Positions 7,090 through 14,025 of a DNA stretch of 14,025 bases are shown here, piece after piece (the stretch's first letter is position 1; every line of letters begins with the position of its first letter). Below the pieces are notes generated by a model. The model was not told the DNA's origin and ran no database searches. It saw nothing but the letters and a program-made list of their open reading frames with translations. The position numbers and the translations under genes are program-made. This DNA comes from JAZFYD01 sp036443405 (lineage in GTDB: Bacteria > Planctomycetota > PLA2): contig JAZFYD010000077.1 of NCBI GenBank assembly GCA_036443405.1, positions 1 to 14,025 of the forward strand, read 5' to 3'.

Positions 7090-8319
7090 GTGCACATCTT
7101 CGCGCTCGCATTCCGAAGCCTCGCTCAGCGCCGACTCAGCAGTTTGCTTGCGCTTACGGCGGTGGCGTTGGGGGTCGCGCTGACCGGAGCCGTCCTGTTG
7201 TTGGAGCGCGAGGCGTTCGGCGCGTTCAAACGCACGGCGCTCGGAGTGGAGGTGCTGGTCGGTGGAACCAAGGGCGGCCGCGTCGAGACGCTGTTGAGCG
7301 CGCTCTACCACGTCGGGCGGGCTCCCGGGCGTGTCTCGTGGGCGTACTACGAAAAGCTCAAGGCGGATCGGCGCGTGGCCTACGCCATACCGATCGCATA
7401 CGGCGACGGTTATCGCGGATCGCCGATCGTCGGCACGACACAGGACATGTTCGAGCGCTTCCATCCACGACCCGGCGAGCGATTCGAGATCTCCGGCCAA
7501 CCGTTCGTCGGCGCCCCGCGCCGCGCGATTGTCGGATCCGAAGCGGCACGGCGCACGGGACTAGGAATCGGCGACGAATTCACTCCCGCGCACGGCGGCG
7601 CCGACGGTCACCCGTTGCACAAGGGCGAGACCTTCACCGTTAGCGCGCTCGCTGCGCCGACCGGTACGGCGCACGACAAGGTCATCTGGGTTCGCATCGA
7701 GGACTTCCTGTCGTTGCGCGGCCACAGCGGGATGCACCGCGGCGGCCCGGGGGACCGTTCGGAGGAGCGCGCGGTGTCCGCGATCTTGTTGAAGACCGCG
7801 AGCGGTTCGCCGGTGCCGAACGAACGGCTTGTGCAGGACATCAACGACAGCACGGAGGCGCAGGCGATCCGGCCGATGTTCGTCGTCACGGAGTTGTTCG
7901 ACTTGCTGGGCGACGTTCGGCGCGTGCTCGCTTGGATCGGATATCTCGTCATCGGAGTGGCCGCGCTGTCGGTGACGGTCAGCCTGTTCGCGGCGATGTC
8001 GGAACGGCGGCGCGAGTTCGGGATCCTCCGCGCGATCGGCGCGACGCGCGCGACGCTATTGGGATCGGTGCTGCTCGAGTCCGTGATGGTGTGCGCGGGC
8101 GGCGCACTCCTGGGCATGGCGCTCGCGCACGGCGGCGCCGGTTTGTTCGCTCCGCTGCTCGAGGCGCGCGGCGGCATCCGTGTCGAGAGTTTCGGGCTAA
8201 GCCCGTCCGAAGCGTGGGTCGTCCCCGTCCTGGTCCTCGTCGGCTGCGCCGCTGGCCTGCTACCGGCCCTGCGCGCGTACCGCATCGACGTCGCCGCCGC
8301 GCTCGATCCGCGGTCCTAA
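7090..8319 (+). CDS. ABC transporter permease, FtsX/MacB type
   Basis: A 409-residue inner-membrane protein. TM1 is at about 17-38 (SLLALTAVALGVALTGAVLLL), followed by a large extracytoplasmic MacB_PCD-type domain (about 40-275). Three more helices lie near 279-301, 318-342 and 372-392. MSERRREFGILRAIGATR (303-320) between TM2 and TM3 is the hallmark cytosolic coupling segment of FtsX-like permeases. This architecture belongs to type VII ABC systems (MacB, LolCDE, FtsEX), which use mechanical force on envelope substrates rather than classical transport. I start at GTG 7090 because it opens just before the conserved 'ALAFRSL' N-terminus; the open frame upstream overlaps the M28 gene. No ATPase gene lies in the window, so its partner must be encoded elsewhere or act in trans. 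It ends 15 bp from the convergent histidine kinase gene. Confidence 0.9.
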   Translation: MHIFALAFRSLAQRRLSSLLALTAVALGVALTGAVLLLEREAFGAFKRTALGVEVLVGGTKGGRVETLLSALYHVGRAPGRVSWAYYEKLKADRRVAYAIPIAYGDGYRGSPIVGTTQDMFERFHPRPGERFEISGQPFVGAPRRAIVGSEAARRTGLGIGDEFTPAHGGADGHPLHKGETFTVSALAAPTGTAHDKVIWVRIEDFLSLRGHSGMHRGGPGDRSEERAVSAILLKTASGSPVPNERLVQDINDSTEAQAIRPMFVVTELFDLLGDVRRVLAWIGYLVIGVAALSVTVSLFAAMSERRREFGILRAIGATRATLLGSVLLESVMVCAGGALLGMALAHGGAGLFAPLLEARGGIRVESFGLSPSEAWVVPVLVLVGCAAGLLPALRAYRIDVAAALDPRS

Positions 8320-8334
8320 CCCGGAGCCTAGCGG

Positions 8335-10044
8335 TCAGTCCGCGGGTTCGATCGGGATCGTGCAGGTGAACACCGCGCCGCCGCCGGAGCGTTCGCCGAC
8401 CATCACCGATCCTCGGTGCGCCTGCACGTAGTGGTGCACGAGCGAGAGGCCGAGGCCGGATCCGCCGCCGGGCCGCGCGTTTGCGCCGCGATGGAACGAA
8501 TCGAAGATTCGCATGCGTTCGTCGCGCGGCACGCCGGGGCCGCGGTCGAGCACACGCAGCATCACGAGCCTGTCGGTGGCCTCGGTCTCGACTCGGATCT
8601 CCTTGGGATCGTTTTCGCACCCGTACTTCATAGCGTTGTCGATGAGGTTGACCACCACCTGCGTCATCGCGTCCTTGTCGAACTCGCACTCGGGCAGCGA
8701 TTCCGGAACCGCTATATCGAGTTCGATTTCCTTCATCGACAAAGTCGGTCGCAACGTCTCCGCGGCCTTGCGAATCGTCTCCGCCGGATCGCCGCGTTCG
8801 AGCCGGACCCGCTTCTTGCCCTTTTCGATGCGGCTGAAGTCGAGCACGTTGTTGACGAGGCGCGCCAGGCGTTCGCTCTCCGCACCGATCAGCCGGAAGT
8901 ACTCGCGCGCGGAGTCGTCGTCTTTGACCCAGCCCTCGTTGAGCATCTCTGCATACATGCGGATCGACGTGAGCGGCGTGCGCATCTCGTGCGAAACCGC
9001 GGAGACGAACTCGACCTGCTGTGCCGCAAGCTGCGATTCGGTTTTCCAGGCGCGCCAGCCGAACAGCATCCCGGCCACCGTCATGGCGGCCACCGCGCAC
9101 AGAATCAGGAGGAGTCGCGTCTGCGCCTTGTCCATCGTCGTGGCGAGCGCGGTCGAGGCCCGCAGGTTGAGCACGAGCCGGTAGCCGTCCGGCAGGAGCA
9201 CCGGCGGCGAATCCCGGCTCGGCGGCACGACATGGCGGTAGAGCACACGCGGCAGCTCGTCGCCGGCAGCCAACGCGTCGTCGCGATCGTGGTGGTGATC
9301 GTGATGCCCCTTTTCGCGCCGCAACGCCACGGTTGCGATGTGCGGGTCGAAGCGCCGCACGATGGAATACGGCGAAAGCGGATCCAGAAAACGCGCTGCG
9401 ATCGCGGCCGCGTTCGTTCGGAACCCCTGCGCGATCCGGCTGCGTCCAAACCGCACTCGCCGGACGGCGAAGTCGCCGAAGAATCGGAACGGCGAGTAGA
9501 CCGCCTGAACCTCTTGGGAACCCCGCGTCTGCTGGTCTACGTTCCAGGTCACGACGTTGCTTGGCACCGTCTGCCGCAGTTCACCCTGTTCCGTCGGTTG
9601 CTCCCTCAGCCCGAGCCACCGGCCGAACTCGTCGGAGTTGACGAGTTCCAAGAGGTCCAACGGGGCCTCGTCCGGATCGGCCCAGGGGAGTTGCAACCGG
9701 CCTTCGGCGCCGACCTCGAAGCGGTCGAGAGTCGTCGCGTTCGGATCGTTCCTGGCAAACGGCGAAGGCATCGTGACGTCGTCACGGCCTTCCTGCCGCT
9801 GCACGACGAGCCGGCGCTTGTAGTCACCGAAGTGCCGCTGCTGTTCGATGCGGTAGAACTCCTGCAGCTCGCGCACGAGGGCGTCGCGCACATCGTCCGC
9901 GCGACCTTGCAGCAGTTGCAACTCGCGCGTGATGAGCAGCTTCTTCTCTTGCCTCAGTCCGGTCGTGCCGAGATAGACCGCAGCCCCGACCGGGACGGCG
10001 ACGAGCAGGAAAAAGAGAAGGAGAAGCGCGCTACGTGTGTTCAA
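8335..10044 (-). CDS. Membrane sensor histidine kinase
   Basis: A 569-residue kinase. TM1 (about 6-25) and TM2 (about 310-328) bracket a large extracytoplasmic sensor region that includes a His/Asp-rich stretch at 247-256 (HHDHHHDRDD). The HisKA domain carries SAVSHEMRTPL with the phosphoacceptor H352. The ATPase domain has the N box (NLIDNAMKYG, N470), the G1 box (DRGPGVP) and the G2 box (GGGSGLGLSLVHHY). It would autophosphorylate on H352 and pass the phosphate to D53 of the response regulator encoded just upstream. The start is TTG 10044, preceded at 8 nt by AAGGG (10057-10053), and it overlaps the regulator's last codons by 14 nt, which suggests translational coupling. The sensor region matches no domain I recognise. 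A cation is one possible ligand, by inference from the His/Asp cluster only. Confidence 0.93.
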   Translation of the reverse strand: MNTRSALLLLFFLLVAVPVGAAVYLGTTGLRQEKKLLITRELQLLQGRADDVRDALVRELQEFYRIEQQRHFGDYKRRLVVQRQEGRDDVTMPSPFARNDPNATTLDRFEVGAEGRLQLPWADPDEAPLDLLELVNSDEFGRWLGLREQPTEQGELRQTVPSNVVTWNVDQQTRGSQEVQAVYSPFRFFGDFAVRRVRFGRSRIAQGFRTNAAAIAARFLDPLSPYSIVRRFDPHIATVALRREKGHHDHHHDRDDALAAGDELPRVLYRHVVPPSRDSPPVLLPDGYRLVLNLRASTALATTMDKAQTRLLLILCAVAAMTVAGMLFGWRAWKTESQLAAQQVEFVSAVSHEMRTPLTSIRMYAEMLNEGWVKDDDSAREYFRLIGAESERLARLVNNVLDFSRIEKGKKRVRLERGDPAETIRKAAETLRPTLSMKEIELDIAVPESLPECEFDKDAMTQVVVNLIDNAMKYGCENDPKEIRVETEATDRLVMLRVLDRGPGVPRDERMRIFDSFHRGANARPGGGSGLGLSLVHHYVQAHRGSVMVGERSGGGAVFTCTIPIEPAD

Positions 10045-10720
10045 GCCGGTAACCCTTACCGCGAACGGTAAGGATATACTTCGGCCGCGCGGGGTCGGGC
10101 TCGACCTTTTGTCGAAGTTTCATCACATAGTTGTCGACGGTGCGCGTCTGCAGGCCGGAAACCGGGTATTCCCAGACCTTGAGCAGAAGCTCGTCGCGTG
10201 TGACGACACGACCTGGGTTCTCAAGAAGGAACTGCGCCAGGTCCAGTTCCTTGGGCAATACCGGCACGGGCCGGCCTTCCTGAAACGCCCGCCGTGCCTG
10301 GAAGTCGAACTCCGCGTTGCCAAGCGCCACTCGCATCGTCGTGCCCGCTTCGGTGGAGCGGCGCCGCAAGTGGGCATGCACGCGCGCGACGAGTTCCTTC
10401 ACGCTGAACGGTTTGATGACGTAGTCGTCCGCGCCGAGATCGAGCCCTCTGACGCGGTCGGCCTCATGGCCTCGCGCCGTCAGGATCATGACGGGTGTAT
10501 GCACGCCACGCTCGCGGAGTTTTGTAAGAACGTCAAAGCCCTGCATGCCGGGGAGCATGAGGTCCAGAATGATGAGATCGAAACCGTTTTCCTTCGCGGC
10601 GGCGTAGCCGTTGGTGCCCGTCTCCGCGACCTCGACGGTAAACCCGTTGAAGGAGAGCGCGTCTTGCACGCCGCGCGCTACTGCCGTCTCATCTTCTATG
10701 ACCAAGATTCGCTGCTTCAT
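10031..10720 (-). CDS. OmpR/PhoB family response regulator
   Basis: A 229-residue transcription factor. The receiver domain (1-120) has the acidic pocket D10, phosphoacceptor D53 in LIILDLMLPGM, T81 in ILTARG and K103 in VIKPF. The C-terminal winged helix has the typical AQFLLENPGRVVTRDELL, recognition-helix region TRTVDNYVMKLRQKV and the wing YILTVRGKGYRL. Phosphorylated regulators of this type usually dimerise head-to-tail on direct repeats spaced by 10-11 bp. It starts at ATG 10720 and is the first gene of a two-gene operon with the histidine kinase. The upstream region shared with the divergent gene contains an 11-bp direct repeat that could be its target. Which classical subtype it is (PhoB-like, OmpR-like or other) cannot be decided from sequence alone. 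Confidence 0.95.
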   Translation of the reverse strand: MKQRILVIEDETAVARGVQDALSFNGFTVEVAETGTNGYAAAKENGFDLIILDLMLPGMQGFDVLTKLRERGVHTPVMILTARGHEADRVRGLDLGADDYVIKPFSVKELVARVHAHLRRRSTEAGTTMRVALGNAEFDFQARRAFQEGRPVPVLPKELDLAQFLLENPGRVVTRDELLLKVWEYPVSGLQTRTVDNYVMKLRQKVEPDPARPKYILTVRGKGYRLEHT

Positions 10721-10807
10721 CCTAGGCGGTCCCGAGCCCTGTTCGATTGCCAGAGGTCTGTTCGTTTGTTTGCAAGTGTGAGAGTAGCCGCCCTTGCCGC
10801 GGGAACC

Positions 10808-10829
10808 GTCAATGGTTCGTCAATGATTC
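10808..10829. promoter_or_regulatory. Tandem 11-bp direct repeat, candidate response-regulator operator
   Basis: GTCAATGGTTC (10808-10818) is followed directly by GTCAATGATTC (10819-10829): two 11-bp copies with one mismatch, so the same face of the helix is presented twice. OmpR/PhoB-type dimers bind this kind of array. The second copy ends 8 bp before the TACAAT box at 10838, the position an operator would hold if it replaced a -35 element. On the minus strand each copy reads TTGACG, which could serve as a -35 for the regulator-kinase operon. Confidence 0.5.
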
Positions 10830-12775
10830 TCACGCAGTACAATCGCCTTGTGTCACGGAGTGCCATTTTTCTTTTTCTGGTGGTCGCTTTCGCAGGCACC
10901 GGAGCGCTTGCTTTCATCCTCATAGACGGCGCGACCACCGAGCGTCTTGCAACTAGCTCGCAAGACGACGAACGATCGCTCGAACTTGTTAACGGCGCCC
11001 GGACCAACACTGACGGCGCCTCCTCCGGCGCCGTGCACGAAATCGCACCGGGGCATGACCGCACGTCGGGTGACGCCGCCGTGACCAATCTGCTCAAGGG
11101 AACGGTGCGCAGCCGCGATGGTTCACCCTTGGAGGGGGCAAAGGTCGTCGCGACGGACGACGGGACCGATCATATGACCGGTGTCTTGTCCGATGCCGCG
11201 GGCAACTATTCCCTGCCGCTTGGAAACTCGTCCTATCAACTCGAGGTCGTCAAGGAGGGGTTCTTGCCCGTCGTGCTCTCTGGGGCGATGGGCATCGAGT
11301 TCTTTGCGGGCCGCGTCGTCGTCCGGGATGTCGAGCTGACGCCGGCGGCCATGCTCTCCGGGCAGGTTGTCGACGGCCGCGGGATGCCCGTCGTTGGCGC
11401 GCGGGTGTATGTCATCGATGCGCGCCATTTTCTGCTTGAAGCGTCTCATTCCGGCAACACCGCCGTTACCGACGTCGCGGGCCGCTACACGTTTGCGGGG
11501 GTGCGCGAGGGCGTAACTGACGTGGGCGTTCGCGCACGCGGGTTTCGGCCGTCGATCACGCGTGACTTTCTCATTCCCGACGACGGCCGCAGCGACCTGG
11601 ACATCACGCTGCAACGCGGACGGGCGATCGAGGTTCGCCTGACAGGCGCGCGGCCGGAGCACCCGGTTTCGTTGTTCGCGGCGGATACGTCGGCGCGCGA
11701 TCGCGTCTTGCCGCCCGGCGGCATGGACGTGCTGACGGACGCATTGGTCGGCCGCGAGTTCGCCGATGTCGTCGCGACCCGCCGGGACCTAAAGACCGAT
11801 GCGGACGGCCGGGCCACTGTGACCCTTGGCGGATTTGATGCGGGACCGGTGGACATCGAGGCGCTGCAGTTCGATCACCGCCACGGCGAGGCGCTTGGAT
11901 CCCGGGTGTCGCCCGTCGAGATCTCGATGCGCCGTTTCGTCTTTGTGTCTGTCGATGCGCGTGACGCGTCCACGGGCGCACGGATCGAACCGCAAGCGCG
12001 CATCGAACCCGAGTCCCGCCAGTTGATGGAGTACGCCGCCGATCCGTCCGGCTCTCTTGTGGTGCCGATGTCGCTCGACCGGAAGTGGAAGGCGTATTTA
12101 GAACTTGAAGGATACGAACCCGTGGAGCTCACGCTGCCGGAGTACAACGCCGACGAGGACGGCGTGCTCTCCGCGGAGTTGAACGTGGCGATGACGCCCG
12201 TGACGGCCGCCGCGATGGGCACGTTCCTTCTCGAAAGCAGCACGCCGTTCGACGGCCGTGTCGCGTTGGTGGGGCGCGATGCCGCCGGCCTCATCCGATG
12301 GGTGAAACACCCGAACGAGACCGACAACGACAAACGGCTCGTCGTTGACGGCGTGCCCGAGGGCACCTTCGATGTCGCGGTGTTGGCGCAGGGCAAGATC
12401 CCGTCACGTGTTCCGCGGGTGGTCGTGCGCAAGGGCGCGCGGCCCGTGTACCGCGTCGTGTTCATCGACGGCGGCGGTATCGACCTGACCGTCAACGGCG
12501 AGGACGGCAACCTCCTTGAGAAGGTGCACATTCAGCTGAACAACGAGACGGGCACGCAGATCGACGTACAGATCTACTCCGAAGTCAGCGAGGGTCGCGC
12601 GCTCGTGTCGGTCAACTACATCCCCGCGGTTGCGCACGTGCTGAGTGACAGCGGTCTGGCGCCGGGGCGGTACACGCTGCGGGCGGGCAAGGAGGGATAT
12701 CGGACGGCGCAGGCGTCGTTTGCGATCGCCGGGACCGAGACCGCGACAGTCAGTCTGACACTTCGGCGCCGTTGA
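10823..12775 (+). CDS. Exported protein with carboxypeptidase-regulatory-like beta-sandwich domains
   Basis: A 650-residue protein if it starts at ATG 10823, or 641 from GTG 10850. The N-terminus has a hydrophobic anchor (SAIFLFLVVAFAGTGALAFILI), then a polar linker rich in Ser, Thr, Asp and Gly. Two clear CarboxypepD_reg-like sandwiches follow. The first begins LLKGTVRSRDGSPLEGAKV, runs through SDAAGNYSLPL and ends with YQLEVVKEGFLPV. The second begins MLSGQVVDGRGMPVVGARV and contains TDVAGRYTFAGV. The middle and C-terminal parts are also beta-rich with similar pieces (GRYTLRAGKEGY near the end), suggesting further divergent copies. These folds are structural or binding modules on surface proteins; no catalytic residues are seen. 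It diverges from the regulator-kinase operon and may be its target. Its last 26 nt overlap the convergent TPR gene. The start is uncertain because a promoter-like TACAAT lies between the two candidates. Confidence 0.82.
   Translation: MILTQYNRLVSRSAIFLFLVVAFAGTGALAFILIDGATTERLATSSQDDERSLELVNGARTNTDGASSGAVHEIAPGHDRTSGDAAVTNLLKGTVRSRDGSPLEGAKVVATDDGTDHMTGVLSDAAGNYSLPLGNSSYQLEVVKEGFLPVVLSGAMGIEFFAGRVVVRDVELTPAAMLSGQVVDGRGMPVVGARVYVIDARHFLLEASHSGNTAVTDVAGRYTFAGVREGVTDVGVRARGFRPSITRDFLIPDDGRSDLDITLQRGRAIEVRLTGARPEHPVSLFAADTSARDRVLPPGGMDVLTDALVGREFADVVATRRDLKTDADGRATVTLGGFDAGPVDIEALQFDHRHGEALGSRVSPVEISMRRFVFVSVDARDASTGARIEPQARIEPESRQLMEYAADPSGSLVVPMSLDRKWKAYLELEGYEPVELTLPEYNADEDGVLSAELNVAMTPVTAAAMGTFLLESSTPFDGRVALVGRDAAGLIRWVKHPNETDNDKRLVVDGVPEGTFDVAVLAQGKIPSRVPRVVVRKGARPVYRVVFIDGGGIDLTVNGEDGNLLEKVHIQLNNETGTQIDVQIYSEVSEGRALVSVNYIPAVAHVLSDSGLAPGRYTLRAGKEGYRTAQASFAIAGTETATVSLTLRRR
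10838..10843 (+). promoter_or_regulatory. Candidate -10 element (TACAAT)
   Basis: TACAAT is one base from the consensus TATAAT and stands out in GC-rich DNA. No -35 hexamer is found at the usual spacing; the 11-bp repeats lie there instead. Transcription would begin near 10850, which coincides with an in-frame GTG. Confidence 0.4.
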
Positions 12776-14024
12776 TGCGCTCGCGCACCTTGCGCACGGT
12801 TGAAAGCAGCCGGTCGCGGCCATCCACCCAGAGCGCCTCGGTGTCGCCGCTCAGGTCGACGTTGTCGATGCGGCGCACGTTGGCTTCCACGGCCGCCGGG
12901 TCGAGCTCCGCGATCCCGGCCATGCGGTCGAGTTCGGATAGCACGAGCATCTGCACTGCCTCGCCGGCGCGACCGGCCGCGAGCGTCCCCGGGAAATCCG
13001 TCCGCACGCGTGCGAACCGTTCAAGTGCGAACACGCCGCCCGGTAGCGCTGTGTGGCGCGGCTGGTCGATCGCCGCGGAGATGGAAGCGCGCTGGAGCGC
13101 TTCAGTGGCGAGGGCTTCGCGCAAGAACTGCCAGAGTGCCAAAGCCGCGACCACCGCGACGCACGCGGCGACGAGGCGCCGGCGCCGGTTGATCGCGTAT
13201 TGGCGAATGCGGCCCGATTCGATCTCGTCGATGCGCTCGGCGGCTTCGACGCAACTGCGATCGACGCGGATGACGTTTCGATATTGGCGTAGCGCTTCGG
13301 AGTAGTCGCCGCGGTTGTACGCGCGTTCCGCCAGCGGCAGGAATTCCTTGGCGGCGTTTTTCGGCTTGTTCAGCTTGACGTGGATCTCGGCGAGGGCCTC
13401 GCGCAGCGCGACGTTGTTCTCGTCCGACTTGCTGAGGCGCTTGTAGACCTTGAGGGCGTCCTCGTAGAGGCCTTGGGCGACGAGGGTCTCACCGAGGCGC
13501 CGGCCGGCCTTTCGGAACGACTCCAGGTCGCCGCCCGCTTCGTGGATGTCCGCAATCTTTTGCAGCGTGCCCGTGTCACTCGGTGCGAGCGCGGACGCGC
13601 GTTCGTAGACCTCGAGGGCCATGCGAGTTTCGCCGGACGCGGTTAGGTCGAATGCGATCTTCTTGTGCTCGCGCGCGGCCTCGTCCGTCCGATCGGTCTT
13701 TTCGTAGAGCTTGGCCAGATCCCGACGGATGTCGAGCGCCCCGTGTTCGCGCTCGAGCGCAGCCTCCAAGTGGCGGATGGCGCGTGCGGGTTCGCCGGTC
13801 GCAGTGGCGCGTTGCGCGAGGTCGCGCAGATGGGGCGCGGTTGCGCGGACGAGCCGGCCGCAGTCGACCAGCCCGGCGACGAGCTTCATGACTTCGAACT
13901 TGCTCGCGGGCATCGCCTCGACGACCGCGCCGAGGTCATTGACGCCGTCCATGAGGCCGAACAGGTCCTGCAGATTCGGATCGGTCTCCCCGCTCTCATC
14001 GTGCGACGGAAGGAAGATCTCCTT
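12750..14024 (-). CDS. DUF4388-like wHTH / TPR / transmembrane protein, 5' end outside window
   Basis: The frame is open through the right edge, so the start is missing; 424 residues are visible. The first visible part (about 20-65, GLMDGVNDLGAVVEAM..., SKFEVMKLVAGLVDCGRLV) resembles the winged-helix tail that follows DUF4388/PatA-type domains. About 200 residues of TPR repeats follow: HLEAALEREHGALDIRRD, ALEVYERASALAPSDTG, ALKVYKRLSKSDENN, ALRQYRNVIRVDRSC. A basic stretch (AINRRRRL) then leads into one membrane helix (VAACVAVVAALALWQFL), with a C-terminal domain of about 150 residues beyond it, probably outside the cytosol. The positive charge before the helix suggests the TPRs are cytosolic. 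It is probably a scaffold or signalling adaptor; no enzymatic motif is seen. The C-terminus overlaps the convergent gene by 26 nt. Confidence 0.82.
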   Translation of the reverse strand, partial: KEIFLPSHDESGETDPNLQDLFGLMDGVNDLGAVVEAMPASKFEVMKLVAGLVDCGRLVRATAPHLRDLAQRATATGEPARAIRHLEAALEREHGALDIRRDLAKLYEKTDRTDEAAREHKKIAFDLTASGETRMALEVYERASALAPSDTGTLQKIADIHEAGGDLESFRKAGRRLGETLVAQGLYEDALKVYKRLSKSDENNVALREALAEIHVKLNKPKNAAKEFLPLAERAYNRGDYSEALRQYRNVIRVDRSCVEAAERIDEIESGRIRQYAINRRRRLVAACVAVVAALALWQFLREALATEALQRASISAAIDQPRHTALPGGVFALERFARVRTDFPGTLAAGRAGEAVQMLVLSELDRMAGIAELDPAAVEANVRRIDNVDLSGDTEALWVDGRDRLLSTVRKVRERINGAEVSD

Positions 14025-14025
14025 T

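Noticed and set aside
8308..8345. Inverted repeat CCGCGG...CCGCGG between the convergent permease and kinase genes as a terminator
   Set aside because: Only 6 bp pair, the loop is 26 nt, and there is no T-tract; such short repeats are expected by chance in GC-rich DNA.
8416..10071. Plus-strand 551-residue open frame opposite the histidine kinase
   Set aside because: The minus strand encodes a kinase with all motifs intact; the plus-strand frame has no recognisable domain and is a high-GC shadow.
10037..10822. N-terminal extension of the beta-sandwich protein across the regulator gene
   Set aside because: It is antisense to a well-supported response regulator, and the signal-anchor sequence begins only after 10823.

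Overview
This is a GC-rich chromosomal window of tightly packed bacterial genes. No RNA gene, insertion sequence, CRISPR array or phage gene was recognised. The gene content points to a Gram-negative-type bacterium with a large genome, most likely Planctomycetota or a similar environmental lineage. The clues are a HEAT-repeat protein, a carboxypeptidase-regulatory-like beta-sandwich protein, a large M28 peptidase with PA and PDZ domains, a DUF4388-like/TPR protein, an acidic lipoprotein, and few Shine-Dalgarno sites. This placement is inferred from content, not shown by a marker gene.

Layout from left to right: a 5'-truncated HEAT-repeat protein (+, to 1385); a minus-strand membrane-anchored protein of unknown family, broken by two compensating frameshifts (1398-2192); a DUF502 membrane protein (+, 2293-2883); a FlaR-type P-loop kinase (-, 2889-3392); a small exported TPR-like protein and a short single-domain asparaginase-family protein (+, 3481-4486); an acidic putative lipoprotein (-, 4507-5163); an M28 peptidase followed 11 nt later by a FtsX/MacB-type ABC permease (+, 5231-8319); an OmpR/PhoB-type response regulator and its histidine kinase as one minus-strand operon (10720 down to 8335); a divergent carboxypeptidase-regulatory-like surface protein (+, 10823-12775); and a minus-strand TPR membrane protein that runs off the right edge.

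The most connected part is 8335-12775. The two-component system and the divergent beta-sandwich protein share a roughly 100-130 bp intergenic region. It holds two 11-bp direct repeats, the arrangement bound by PhoB/OmpR-type regulators, 8 bp upstream of a TACAAT box. This suggests a local circuit: kinase, with a His/Asp-rich segment in its sensor domain, to regulator, to divergent surface protein. The second strong observation is the doubly frameshifted gene at 1398-2192. Apart from those two, the region looks like ordinary chromosomal background; I did not find a defence system, biosynthetic cluster or mobile element.
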